IMG/VR virus record: IMGVR_UViG_3300043469_000382
Span: 1 to 24,852 of that record
DNA: 24,852 nt
From: a virus
Reading direction: 5' to 3' (one strand)
The notes under the pieces were generated by a model, which ran no database searches, was not told the origin of the DNA, and saw nothing but the letters and a program-made list of their open reading frames with translations. Position 1 is the stretch's first letter; every line of letters begins with the position of its first letter. Positions 13,446-21,322 of the stretch are shown here, piece after piece. The position numbers were made by a program, and so were the translations under genes.

Positions 13446-14845
13446 TACTTCTTTGTAAGGACGCTTCCATCTGGAGCAACATAAACAGCACCTACAGGCA
13501 ACTTATCGTAAGCCTCTCGACCGGCCGCATCATCGGTAATACGAGGGGTTGAAGCGTCTGCGACTGGAGCAGCCGGAGCAGGGGCTGGAGCAGCCGGAGC
13601 GGCACCGGGTGCAGGAGCAATCGTAGGAGCGGCAGGGGCGGCACCAGGCGCTGCGCCGGCGGCGACCGCGTCAGCCAAGGCTTCTGGAGCCTTAAACCCT
13701 TCAAAGGTAATCTTACCATCCTCGGTCTGTTTAAGTCCCCAGAAGACGTCTTTCTTACCCTTGACCATGCTTCCGGTGATTCCGTGATCTTCTTCAGACT
13801 TCTTCATTGCGGCCATCACATCCATCTTGTCTCGCAGGATGTATTGCATCGCGCGGTCGGTAAGTGACTTCTTCTGGGCAGGGTCTACCTGCTCCCATGC
13901 GTTAGCCGCACCAAGGTTCTCGGAGAAGTCCTTGGCGTAGATTTCCTCGATACCCTTACGGACAGTCAACTGCTTGGCCTGGTCGTTAAGATTCGCACTC
14001 GCAGCGGCTGCGTTAGCCCGGAGTTGATCCATATTGGTAAGACCCTGCAATCGAGCGATTTGAGCGTTAGTAAGTTTTGTCCGCTCTTCTCCGGTAAGGT
14101 TAGTAAGCTTGATCCTGGCCTGGCTTTCAGCGGTCGCGTTGTTGGCCGAATTTTCAATCGCTCCAACCCTTGCTTCGGTGAGATACTCAACAGAGACACC
14201 CTTCTTACGCAGCAACTCAATCTGTGCATCGGTAAGTCTGCCGAGATTGGTTTCCCTCGTTCCAAGCAACTTAATCTTGGCGTTAGACTCTGCCGTATCC
14301 GTGGTAATCTTGTTAAGGTCAACCTTTCCGGCCGGAGTCGTGTCGATGATCTTGAACTTGCCGTCTGCTCCAAGCTGGGTGATGACGCCACCGCTAGTGG
14401 TGACGCCGGCAGCCAGGGCAGGGGCGAAGTCGAGATTGAGGGTGCCGTCCGGGTTGGTGGTAAGACGACGGACCATTTCACCCTTGGTATAGTCGTCGTA
14501 GGCATTTGCCTGTCCAAGGAGCGGTAGGGCTACCTTGGTGTCGCCCTTGATGAGGGCTTCACGACCGCGAAACTCATTGATACCCCTACCAAAGGAAGCC
14601 AGCGAGTTGTCTCGCGTGGCGCGGGCTGCGGCAATCTCTGCTGGGGAATACCCGGCGGCTGCAAGGTATGCGTCGCTCAAGGCGTTGTTCTGATCCTCGA
14701 CGCCTGCTGCCTTTGCGTTGTTGTAACGAGTAGTAGCAAGCAATGACGCACCTTGGGCTTCAGCCCTAGGGTCGAACATACTAGCAATATTCTCGGTAGC
14801 CTTCGCCCAGTAAGGGTCGCCTTGGACGTTTACGCGATTAGACAT
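13445..14845 (-). CDS. Internal virion/ejection protein in the T7 gp15 position
   Basis: This 466-aa, mostly helical protein lies between the gp14-like and gp16-position genes, so an ejection-channel or internal-core role is inferred from order. An N-terminal SMFDPRAEAQG (22-32) is shared in part with the upstream 154-aa protein (EMFDPR). A 54-residue repeat is visible: AESNAKIKL (185-193) with LTDAQI, and AESQARIKL (239-247) with LTNAQI. A Pro/Ala-rich tract at about 390-435 is followed by a C-terminal motif YDKLPVGAVYVAPDGSVLTKK, a Leu-Pro-..-Ala-...-Asp-Gly ending I have seen on other phage proteins. Both ends use TAATG coupling with neighbours and there is no Shine-Dalgarno sequence. No sequence similarity to T7 gp15 itself is evident. 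Confidence 0.7.
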   Translation of the reverse strand: MSNRVNVQGDPYWAKATENIASMFDPRAEAQGASLLATTRYNNAKAAGVEDQNNALSDAYLAAAGYSPAEIAAARATRDNSLASFGRGINEFRGREALIKGDTKVALPLLGQANAYDDYTKGEMVRRLTTNPDGTLNLDFAPALAAGVTTSGGVITQLGADGKFKIIDTTPAGKVDLNKITTDTAESNAKIKLLGTRETNLGRLTDAQIELLRKKGVSVEYLTEARVGAIENSANNATAESQARIKLTNLTGEERTKLTNAQIARLQGLTNMDQLRANAAAASANLNDQAKQLTVRKGIEEIYAKDFSENLGAANAWEQVDPAQKKSLTDRAMQYILRDKMDVMAAMKKSEEDHGITGSMVKGKKDVFWGLKQTEDGKITFEGFKAPEALADAVAAGAAPGAAPAAPTIAPAPGAAPAAPAPAPAAPVADASTPRITDDAAGREAYDKLPVGAVYVAPDGSVLTKK

Positions 14846-15696
14846 TAGAGTTTAAATGGTTGTCCGATGATGCTCTGAACAGGGTTGTTTCCTGCTCCGT
14901 TAAGGAGATGACCGAAACGAAGATCGAACAGACTCTTCGGACCGGCAATCTTACCTACCTCTGGGAAGAGATTGGCAGGAAGGTTGGCAGGGGTAGAGGT
15001 AATAGCAGGAGTAATTGCTCCGGCAGGATTGGTCGTGATGGCAGATCCAGCGGCGATGCCGTTGCCAGCCGTGTCTGCGGCCTTCCACCAGTCAGCACCC
15101 GCACCCATACCAACGACAGTACCAGCCGTAGACAGGACGGTACCTAGGGTCTTGAGGTTGTCGCCCTTGCGTGACGCGGCTTCCAGTTCGACCGGCAGTA
15201 CGCCGGCTGAACCTCGCATGAAGTTCCCGGTCGTGTTAAGCTGCTGTCCGGCGCGGATGTTGTTGATGGCGTTCTGGAACGTGACGTCGTTGAACGAAAG
15301 TAGGTTAGCCTTGGCGGCACCCTGCTGGCCGGCATAGCCCAGGTTGCGAGCGGCCTGTAGGTCGCTTTCCGTAGCCATGACCTTATTGCCGGACGTGTCG
15401 CCGGCAAGGTTCTCTCCGACAGCCTCTACAGGCTTGCGGACTTCAGCGGTAGCGGCGGCAGCATCGGCAGCTCGCGCTTCGGCTGCGGCCTTCATTCCGG
15501 CGTCAGTAGAAGCCTTGCCGGACTTACCGAGCGACTCATCGACGACCTTGTTGGCTTCGTCCTGGAATCCCTTTTGGCGGATGCTTTCGGCAACACGCGC
15601 GCCTTCCATAGCCTTGGCAGCGCGACGCGCGCCGGCGGCCTGTGCGGCAGATCCTGCCGCCGTTAGAGATAGGGCGATGGCAACAGGATTACACAT
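14845..15696 (-). CDS. T7 gp14-like internal virion protein B
   Basis: This 283-aa protein has an N-terminus MCNPVAIALSLTAAGSAAQA followed by a long Ala/Arg/Lys/Glu helix. It closely parallels T7 gp14 as I remember it: Met-Cys, a short hydrophobic helix, then an Ala-rich coiled coil. In T7, gp14 is ejected and forms the outer-membrane part of the DNA-entry channel. Residues 1-22 could insert in a membrane; the region about 185-210 is Gly-rich and mildly hydrophobic. It is longer than T7 gp14 (about 196 aa), with a Pro/Thr-rich C-terminal third. It starts by TAATG overlap with the gene before it and ends in the same way. This is the best gp14 candidate of the four Met-Cys proteins. Confidence 0.72.
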   Translation of the reverse strand: MCNPVAIALSLTAAGSAAQAAGARRAAKAMEGARVAESIRQKGFQDEANKVVDESLGKSGKASTDAGMKAAAEARAADAAAATAEVRKPVEAVGENLAGDTSGNKVMATESDLQAARNLGYAGQQGAAKANLLSFNDVTFQNAINNIRAGQQLNTTGNFMRGSAGVLPVELEAASRKGDNLKTLGTVLSTAGTVVGMGAGADWWKAADTAGNGIAAGSAITTNPAGAITPAITSTPANLPANLFPEVGKIAGPKSLFDLRFGHLLNGAGNNPVQSIIGQPFKL

Positions 15697-16160
15697 TAAC
15701 GAAGGGGGACGTTGAGGTTACGGAAGCTGCCAGGTCCGCCGACTTCTTCGTACTGACCTGGCTTGATGCCAAGAATTTCCCCGACCGTAGGAGAACGCTG
15801 GATGCGCTGGATGGGTTGAATCGGAGAGTATTCCTTACGCATCATGTGCTGGGGAATGCTTTGGATGCTGTCGCTCATCACCGGACCTTCTTCGTCGAAT
15901 TCTGCGCGGCTGATAGGAACGATTTGCATTTCCTTTGGCGGACCTACCTGGCGGATGACCTGCCCGGTACGAGGATCGAACATTTCAGAGATACTGGAAG
16001 CAGTAGCACCCATGTATCGAGGATCGTTTTGACGAGGGTCAAATCCAGACGGAGGGACAGATTGGATGCCGGCAGAAACCGTACCTTCGGCAATGTTTTC
16101 TTCCATCTGCTTACGCATGGCGTTTTCAGCGATGGCCTGTTGAATCTGTGGAGTACACAT
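15696..16160 (-). CDS. Met-Cys internal virion protein candidate, unknown function (154 aa)
   Basis: This protein begins MCTPQIQQAIAENAMRKQM, a short helix, then becomes Pro/Gln/Arg-rich and probably largely extended. FDPRQNDPR and SEMFDPR occur at about 40-65, the latter echoed near the N-terminus of the 466-aa ejection protein. Another Pro/Gln/Ile-rich segment (YSPIQPIQRIQRSP) lies near residue 111. No family is recognised. It starts five bases after the previous stop codon with no Shine-Dalgarno sequence, and ends with a TAATG overlap into the gp14-like gene. Context makes it a probable virion protein or ejection cofactor. Confidence 0.65.
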   Translation of the reverse strand: MCTPQIQQAIAENAMRKQMEENIAEGTVSAGIQSVPPSGFDPRQNDPRYMGATASSISEMFDPRTGQVIRQVGPPKEMQIVPISRAEFDEEGPVMSDSIQSIPQHMMRKEYSPIQPIQRIQRSPTVGEILGIKPGQYEEVGGPGSFRNLNVPLR

Positions 16161-16165
16161 AAAAG

Positions 16166-16786
16166 TTATTTGCTAGGTACGACGCGGTTTTGTTTGTTAG
16201 ATCCAAGACCGACGAATTCTCGGAACGGCTTCATGCCAGGACCGCCGGAGTAGTAACCGGCGTTCTGTGCAGCACCGAGCATACCTGTGGTGTTGGCAAA
16301 TAGGTTTGCGACTGGATTAAAAGCCTGCTGTTGCTCAAGGATACCGGCGGAACGGAGGGCGTTCTGGGCGGCCATCTCTGGATCGCTGGTCATGTTGACC
16401 TGCTGGATGAGGCTGTTGCGCTGGTCTTCGACGGCCTGGCGAGCCTTGGTGGCTTCCGTCGTCGCGCCTTCGGCCAGTTGCTGTCGAGCGAGGGCGTTGT
16501 CGCGCATCAGAACACCGCTCTGTCGGGCAGCTTCGCTGGACTGGTCAAGGCCGGTTCGGGCGAGGGAGAAGGCCAACTGATCGCTGACCTGCTTGTAGGC
16601 ATCGTTGACCTGGGGGGTAGCGAAGTTGCGATAGGCATCCTTGCGACCCTGGTAGAAACTGTCGTCGAACTGGTTGAACTGTTCGTTGATCCGTCCGACG
16701 CCCTGCTTGATGCGAGCCTGGCGAGCCATCTCGTCCGCGCGAGCCTGGGCTGCACCACCGTCACCGCCACCGCCACCGAAGCACAT
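16166..16786 (-). CDS. Met-Cys internal virion protein candidate, helical (206 aa)
   Basis: It begins MCFGGGGGDGG, then a long helical region with many Ala, Gln and Arg residues (about 12-150) that resembles gp14-type internal proteins. A Gly/Asn-rich C-terminal third (NTTGMLGAAQNAGYYSGG) follows. NQFDDSFYQGRKDAYRNFATP near residue 40 is a conserved-looking motif, but I cannot name the family. The ATG overlaps the preceding stop codon by one base (TAATG); a GGGAGGG 11 bases upstream is a poorly spaced ribosome-binding site. Together with its neighbours it suggests an expanded set of gp14-type proteins. Confidence 0.7.
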   Translation of the reverse strand: MCFGGGGGDGGAAQARADEMARQARIKQGVGRINEQFNQFDDSFYQGRKDAYRNFATPQVNDAYKQVSDQLAFSLARTGLDQSSEAARQSGVLMRDNALARQQLAEGATTEATKARQAVEDQRNSLIQQVNMTSDPEMAAQNALRSAGILEQQQAFNPVANLFANTTGMLGAAQNAGYYSGGPGMKPFREFVGLGSNKQNRVVPSK

Positions 16787-17091
16787 TAGGAGATTACCCT
16801 CCCGGTCTTGTTTGAAGAATTGTTCATGTTGATAGTCGTTGGTGTCTGGTATCCGTTTTGCATTCCCTTTGCCATAGCCAGAGCGACCATTCCCTTGGCC
16901 GCAGGACTAGAATTGTTGCCAAAATACTTACCAGGGGGAAGTTCTTGTGCCTGTTGAGTGATGCCACGGTCGCCCCTAGGAGACATGAATTCGTTAGTCT
17001 TCATGGCTGCGCTACGCGCGCGACCTTCCGCCATCATATCCTGGAGGGTTCCGAAGGCTTTACCTGCAATTGATGGAGCTGGCGTACACAT
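16786..17091 (-). CDS. Small Met-Cys protein of the internal virion cluster (101 aa)
   Basis: The frame is open upstream, but ATG at 17091 is chosen because it lies four bases after the stop codon of the gp13-like gene and gives the MCTPAPSIAG start shared with neighbouring genes. The product is Met/Asn/Gly-rich with a helical middle (AFGTLQDMMAEGRARSAAMK) and a polar Asn/Ser-rich C-terminus. No family is recognised. Position and N-terminus suggest a virion or ejection protein. Confidence 0.62.
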   Translation of the reverse strand: MCTPAPSIAGKAFGTLQDMMAEGRARSAAMKTNEFMSPRGDRGITQQAQELPPGKYFGNNSSPAAKGMVALAMAKGMQNGYQTPTTINMNNSSNKTGRVIS

Positions 17092-17095
17092 CTCG

Positions 17096-17581
17096 TTAGG
17101 TCGATTGTGTCTCTGCCGGCGGCTTTGTCCAGCAATACAGATAGAACGCCTCGCCGGCCTTGCCGTAGTTGGATACCTCACACTCCTTGACCGCGCCGAG
17201 CAGCTCAAGCCACCGATGGGCGACGTCGTGGTTGGCTATGCTCCGGCATTCAAGCCTATGCCATCCAATTTCGTCTAGGACTGGGAAGAATACCCTCTTG
17301 GCGAACCTGTGTACGGATAGAGATATCTCGTCGAACCTGTCGGTTGCGAACATCCAAATCGACATGACGCCGTTCCACATGGGCATGGCACCGCATGCGA
17401 CGACTGGTTCGCCGTCGTCTGCATGTAGGATATACCCGCCGCCGTTCATCCGCAGGATCGAGTTGCCGAATTCCCAAGGGTCGTCCGACCATTGGGTGGC
17501 GTAAATCTCCGCCTGGTCCTTCGCCCTCATGTTGTGAACCACATGCTGCACCCCTTCGGGATACAGTTCAGTCACTTTCAT
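17096..17581 (-). CDS. T7 gp13-like internal virion protein A, GNAT-like fold
   Basis: This 161-aa protein has an acetyltransferase-like pattern: YILHADDGEPVVACGAMPMW (strand pair after an acceptor helix), FATDRFDEISLSVHRFAKRV, then WHRLECRSIANHDVAHRWLE, which matches the late GNAT 'R-E-...-N-..-A--W-L-..-G' segment. T7 gp13 and related DUF2833-type proteins share such a fold and occupy the same slot, after the tail nozzle gene and before gp14. The Q/RxxGxG/A loop that binds acetyl-CoA is not convincing, so enzymatic activity is doubtful. The start overlaps the end of the nozzle gene by 14 bases. Confidence 0.75.
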   Translation of the reverse strand: MKVTELYPEGVQHVVHNMRAKDQAEIYATQWSDDPWEFGNSILRMNGGGYILHADDGEPVVACGAMPMWNGVMSIWMFATDRFDEISLSVHRFAKRVFFPVLDEIGWHRLECRSIANHDVAHRWLELLGAVKECEVSNYGKAGEAFYLYCWTKPPAETQST

Positions 17582-20228
17582 TGAAGTCGAAGTGGGTGAT
17601 TAGGTTAGCGATCCGAGCGTAGCCGGGAGACTGGTTGACCATGCGGACGCCGACGTGCGTTCCCATGCCGCTGGCCTGGATACGGCCAAGGGTAAAGGTA
17701 GGCTGGCTGACCGTTGCGACCAGGTCGCGGGCATTGGGGGAGATAGGATCCATACCAATCTCAACCGCCCACTCGCCTTCGCAGGTCATATCCAGACCCA
17801 TGAGGGTCTTCATGTGCGCCGGCTTGCCGCCATCGAGATAAGGCAGGATGACTTCGACTTCGTCGTTGTCATAGGCGTTTCCGTCCAAACCGCCGTACAG
17901 GTACACAATGTTTCCTTCCTTTGCGTACACCTTGCCGTCCTTGGTCGTGAAGTCCGTGAAGGTATGTCCAGGTTCGTAAGTAGACCATGCCGCGACTTGG
18001 CTGCTTGGGAAGTACGAGTAGACGTAGATTTTATCTCCGATGGCTACCCAGTAGCGTCCATCGATAGGTTCGATGACGGCAGGGCAGGAAGCCTTCTGGT
18101 CGAAGGTCATGTCGCTGATTTCAGACAAGATAAGGTTGTCGATGGGCGTACCGACGTCGTTGACTACTGCGGCGTTGGAGCTGTCTCGCGCGCGTAGGGA
18201 GCGTACGCCGGAGTCAGACAGGTAAAAGACGTCCAGGTCGCCGACAGACACGACGCTGCGAGGGCCGAAAGCACCGGTGTTAGATAGCACCTGGCCTTGG
18301 CGGTTGTTTGCAGGATCGGTGTCGATGCTCCAGATTTGTACCGTACGACGGCTGAAAGCCGCCAGGTTGCCTTGGTACAGAGATACAGCCGTGATGACTT
18401 CATTGCCACCAGAGCTGTTGGACATGTTGATGAAGCCTGCGCCTACGCCGTCCTGTCCCCACTTCTTCGGGTTGTTTACACCAGAGAAGAAAAGGCTAGA
18501 TCCGCTTCCGACATGAGCCTTGGTCTTATAGGTAAGGGCAGACGTGGGAATCGTATCAGTTACGCGGGTGGCACCGAAGTACACAGGATTGGAAGAATCC
18601 AAAGCCTTGGTGGCGATGAGAGTGACGCTTTTGTTTGCGGTGAAGGTAGCACCTCCGCCGATGCTGAAACGTACGCGCTTGCGTACGCCAGGTACGGCGT
18701 CAGCTCCGCCTGTGAATGAAGAGTATCCGGAAGCACCAATGTTTCCAATGACCTTCAGTTCGATGACTCGTCCGTTCTGGTCCGCACCTGTGTTAACTGA
18801 AGTCAGCGTGACCTTGTCGTTTGCGTAGGAAGCGGTGTATTCCGGAGAGGAATTAAATGTGTTAATCTTGTCCACGATATTGGTCATCGTGATGGAGTGA
18901 GAACCAGTCCACTTCATCGGAGAACCAAGTACATCAACGCCATCCACCAGGACTTGGCTGACGGCATTGGTGACACCGCCGGCCATAGATGCGAACTTTG
19001 CCGTCCATCGTCCAGACACAAATCCACTCGGAGCAATGGTGCTGACATCAATCAACTGGCTGATGCCAGGAACCAAGGAAGGGTCGGCTGCGAATTCAAT
19101 TTCGATGTCCTTTCCGTTATTGGCAGCGTGATCATCGAAGTAGGTTCCGCTTGTATTCGGGACGAACAGTTTGATGTATCCGATGGCCGGCTGTCTGCGC
19201 GGGTAGGCGTATGTGGCAATCGAAGCCCCCACAGGAGTATCAGCAAGTCCGTCCCTGTTTCGCTTAAAGTTAGTAAGGTAGTAATTGATTCTATCAACCA
19301 GCCCTGTGGACGTGTTGGCGAAGCCTGTGGCGTCGAATCCGGTCCAGCCGCCAGGTTCGTCGATGCCCTCCTGCTCATCAAAGTAGATGTTCATAATCTT
19401 CGCAGCACCAAGCGCGCCGACATACTGAAGCGCGCGGGTAGCACCGGCAGGAGTGCCGAGCGTACCAGTTACGATAGAAAAACCACCGGAAGCTTTCTTG
19501 GCCGCCGTCCCTGCCTTGAATTCCGTAATCGTGGAAGTCGATACGGATACGCCTACTTCAGTCGTAAACGACGGAGTAAAGTCAACGTCAGCAGGAGCAA
19601 TAAGATCAACCCAACTGTTGCCTCCGGCAGGAATGTTAGAGTTGTCTGAATCCCATCCAGTAGTGGTTAGTCCGTAACTGCCACCACGGATCTGCCAAGC
19701 CAAGGTAGCACAAAAGACATCCCAAGGGTTGGAAGCCGCCGTCATCCAGTCGCGCGTCTTTCCGACATAGAAGTCAGAAAGAAACTCTCCGTCGAAGTAT
19801 GGGATAACCTCTCCGGTACTCCACTTCGCCAGAACAAAGGTCTTACCTCCGTACAGGGTGCTGTAGACAATTCCTTCAAGGGTTGGGCGAGGACCAGGGA
19901 TAGACCAAAGCGTCACGCTTGGGTGAGACAGGTATCTTACGAACAGTCCATTACTACCAAGCGGAAGTTCATTTGATGTGGTGTTGGATGCCCATCCGTC
20001 CGTGAACGTGTAGATCTTGTCAGCCGTAGCCTGTAGTCCGTGAAGCGGACGATTGAAGATGTGTTCGTTGAGAGGGTTGATTGCCTCGAAAGTCTTACGC
20101 TTCTCAATCTCACCGCCACGCGAGACGTGGGCGTTCTTCAAAGTCTGGAGCGTACCTGGGCGAGCCGTGAGGGGATGCCTCCGCGTGTCGAGGCCGGCTG
20201 AAAAGTTCTCGACGACGATATATGCCAT
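17568..20228 (-). CDS. Tail nozzle / tail tubular protein B-like (T7 gp12, P22 gp10 type)
   Basis: This 886-aa protein opens with VENFSAGLDTRRHPLTARPG and LQTLKNAHVSRGGEIEKRKTF, the recognisable N-terminus of podovirus nozzle proteins (F..G-.-D-R...-P-G-.-L--..N..-.--G-.--KR). Later blocks include AAFSRRTVQIWSIDTDPANN, FYLSDSGVRSLRARDSSN and DGRYWVAIGDKIYVYSYFPS, the β-propeller-like segments of this family. The middle (about 230-560) is a β-rich, Gly/Thr-rich insert ending in FTGGADA. The protein forms the DNA exit tube below the adaptor and usually holds the fibres. It is coupled to the adaptor gene by a three-base gap (TAA TTT ATG). Confidence 0.85.
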   Translation of the reverse strand: MAYIVVENFSAGLDTRRHPLTARPGTLQTLKNAHVSRGGEIEKRKTFEAINPLNEHIFNRPLHGLQATADKIYTFTDGWASNTTSNELPLGSNGLFVRYLSHPSVTLWSIPGPRPTLEGIVYSTLYGGKTFVLAKWSTGEVIPYFDGEFLSDFYVGKTRDWMTAASNPWDVFCATLAWQIRGGSYGLTTTGWDSDNSNIPAGGNSWVDLIAPADVDFTPSFTTEVGVSVSTSTITEFKAGTAAKKASGGFSIVTGTLGTPAGATRALQYVGALGAAKIMNIYFDEQEGIDEPGGWTGFDATGFANTSTGLVDRINYYLTNFKRNRDGLADTPVGASIATYAYPRRQPAIGYIKLFVPNTSGTYFDDHAANNGKDIEIEFAADPSLVPGISQLIDVSTIAPSGFVSGRWTAKFASMAGGVTNAVSQVLVDGVDVLGSPMKWTGSHSITMTNIVDKINTFNSSPEYTASYANDKVTLTSVNTGADQNGRVIELKVIGNIGASGYSSFTGGADAVPGVRKRVRFSIGGGATFTANKSVTLIATKALDSSNPVYFGATRVTDTIPTSALTYKTKAHVGSGSSLFFSGVNNPKKWGQDGVGAGFINMSNSSGGNEVITAVSLYQGNLAAFSRRTVQIWSIDTDPANNRQGQVLSNTGAFGPRSVVSVGDLDVFYLSDSGVRSLRARDSSNAAVVNDVGTPIDNLILSEISDMTFDQKASCPAVIEPIDGRYWVAIGDKIYVYSYFPSSQVAAWSTYEPGHTFTDFTTKDGKVYAKEGNIVYLYGGLDGNAYDNDEVEVILPYLDGGKPAHMKTLMGLDMTCEGEWAVEIGMDPISPNARDLVATVSQPTFTLGRIQASGMGTHVGVRMVNQSPGYARIANLITHFDFNESD

Positions 20229-20231
20229 AAA

Positions 20232-20930
20232 TTAGACCCTGGTGCTGGGAAGGATACGCGCGCCGTTAAGGAAGCTTTGACCTTCAACAGGCATACCGCC
20301 GCCCATCACGAAGACATCATTCTTGATGCCGCTGCCCTTGAGCTTGGTGAACAGTTCGTTGGCCGCACTCATCTTACCCTGGGCGTCGTCTGACTTCGCG
20401 CGCGCGAGCATCTCGGCAGCGGCGAACAGCACGATCAGATTGTCGTCTAGTAGGGCGACGTCGCCGTCGTTGACCATCTTTGGCAGCTTCTTGATGGCTT
20501 TGAATCGGACGACGCACTCGTTACTGGAAGGGGTAGGCCAGACTTCAAACTGGTTACCCTCGTAGTGACGCCACCGGGTGGGCGGGTCTTCTTTGTCGCC
20601 ATCGGCGATATCTGAAGAGTTGTACTGCTCCGTGCCGATGCCGTAGTCTAGCTTGCGCCAACTGTCCGAGTACTTGACGTGGGCTTCCGTGATCCTACCG
20701 AAGTCGATCTCTGGGTCGAAACCGTAGTACCGGGAGCCGTTTACCATTTGCTCGTCTCGCTCGATATATGCGAACGGCCAGTCGAACTTTTCCCACAGCC
20801 AGGATTGGGTGCGATTAAGGATCTGCTTCAACGCCGGCAGGGAGTTGACTCCCATCGCCACGTTGGTCGAAGCACCGATCTCTGCCCGCAGGGCATCGAC
20901 CAGCGCGGAGAGCTGGGTGCCGCGAGCCAT
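20232..20930 (-). CDS. Head-to-tail adaptor / tail tubular protein A-like (T7 gp11, P22 gp4 type)
   Basis: The 232-aa protein has an N-terminal helical bundle (ALVDALRAEIG, ALKQILNRTQSWLWEKFDWP), a β-rich middle (YYGFDPEIDFGRITEAHVKY, WRKLDYG, RWRHYEGNQFEVWPTPSSNE) and a helical end (LIVLFAAAEMLARAKSDDAQ). 'RTQ-W-WEKFDWPF' and 'FEVWP.P....-.--R--..K' are typical of podovirus adaptor proteins that join portal to nozzle. Order (capsid, small gene, this, nozzle) supports the call. It starts three bases after the previous stop codon; GAAGAAA upstream is a weak ribosome-binding site. Confidence 0.8.
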   Translation of the reverse strand: MARGTQLSALVDALRAEIGASTNVAMGVNSLPALKQILNRTQSWLWEKFDWPFAYIERDEQMVNGSRYYGFDPEIDFGRITEAHVKYSDSWRKLDYGIGTEQYNSSDIADGDKEDPPTRWRHYEGNQFEVWPTPSSNECVVRFKAIKKLPKMVNDGDVALLDDNLIVLFAAAEMLARAKSDDAQGKMSAANELFTKLKGSGIKNDVFVMGGGMPVEGQSFLNGARILPSTRV

Positions 20931-20933
20931 CGG

Positions 20934-21230
20934 TTATTTCTTCTTGGGGTTTTCTTCCGGAACTTCGACGCCGATTTCGGCGAGAGCGGTCGGAAGCTTG
21001 GAGGTGACTCCAGGGAACAGTCGGGAGAGAATCTCTTCGCCGTAGAAACGACCAAGGCGATCACGCTCAACAGCCTGTTCGACAGGAGCGGTGCGGGACT
21101 TCTTGATGTTCACGACAGCATCGTGGCCGTGGAGGGCTTTGATGACGGCGATTTCGGGGGCGGAGACTTCCTTGATAACGGTGTTCTCAAGGGAGCCGGC
21201 GAGTCGGACTTCTACGTTGGCGTATTCCAT
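20934..21230 (-). CDS. Small conserved phage protein between capsid and adaptor genes
   Basis: This 98-aa protein has the pattern VEVRLAGSLENTVIKEVSAPEI, then LHGHDAVVNI, a charged helix with ERDRLGRFYGEEILSRLFPG, then LPTALAEIGV and a Lys-rich tail. I recall similar small proteins near capsid genes in other phages, without known function. A head or decoration accessory is possible. It is the first gene after the capsid terminator. The start has no Shine-Dalgarno sequence; overlapping out-of-frame ATG triplets lie just upstream. Confidence 0.68.
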   Translation of the reverse strand: MEYANVEVRLAGSLENTVIKEVSAPEIAVIKALHGHDAVVNIKKSRTAPVEQAVERDRLGRFYGEEILSRLFPGVTSKLPTALAEIGVEVPEENPKKK

Positions 21231-21247
21231 CCATACATCGTGCCACG

Positions 21248-21266
21248 GCTTGCCATTGTTGCAAGC
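21248..21266. repeat. Second hairpin beside the capsid terminator
   Basis: GCTTGC (21248-21253) and GCAAGC (21261-21266) are perfect 6-bp complements around CATTGTT. On the minus strand the hairpin lies just after the T-run of the main terminator and before the 98-aa gene. It may be a processing site or an accessory stop signal. Confidence 0.5.
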
Positions 21267-21270
21267 AAAA

Positions 21271-21298
21271 GGGGGTGGCTACTTGCGTAACCACCCCC
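21271..21298 (-). terminator. Intrinsic terminator after the major capsid gene
   Basis: GGGGGTGG at 21271-21278 pairs with CCACCCCC at 21291-21298. Beyond one mismatch, TAC/GTA pairs enclose a four-base loop. On the minus strand the stem is followed by TTTTGCTTG. It lies 25 bases after the capsid stop codon. Partial termination here would give more capsid mRNA than tail mRNA, as T7 Tφ does after gene 10. Confidence 0.82.
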
Positions 21299-21322
21299 CT
21301 GGGGGAGTCTATCGATTACCGA

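Noticed and set aside
17092-17208. Upstream extension of the 101-aa Met-Cys protein to 17208
   Set aside because: The extra 39 residues are Arg/Ser-rich shadow sequence of the gp13-like gene; the Met-Cys start with four-base spacing fits the cluster.
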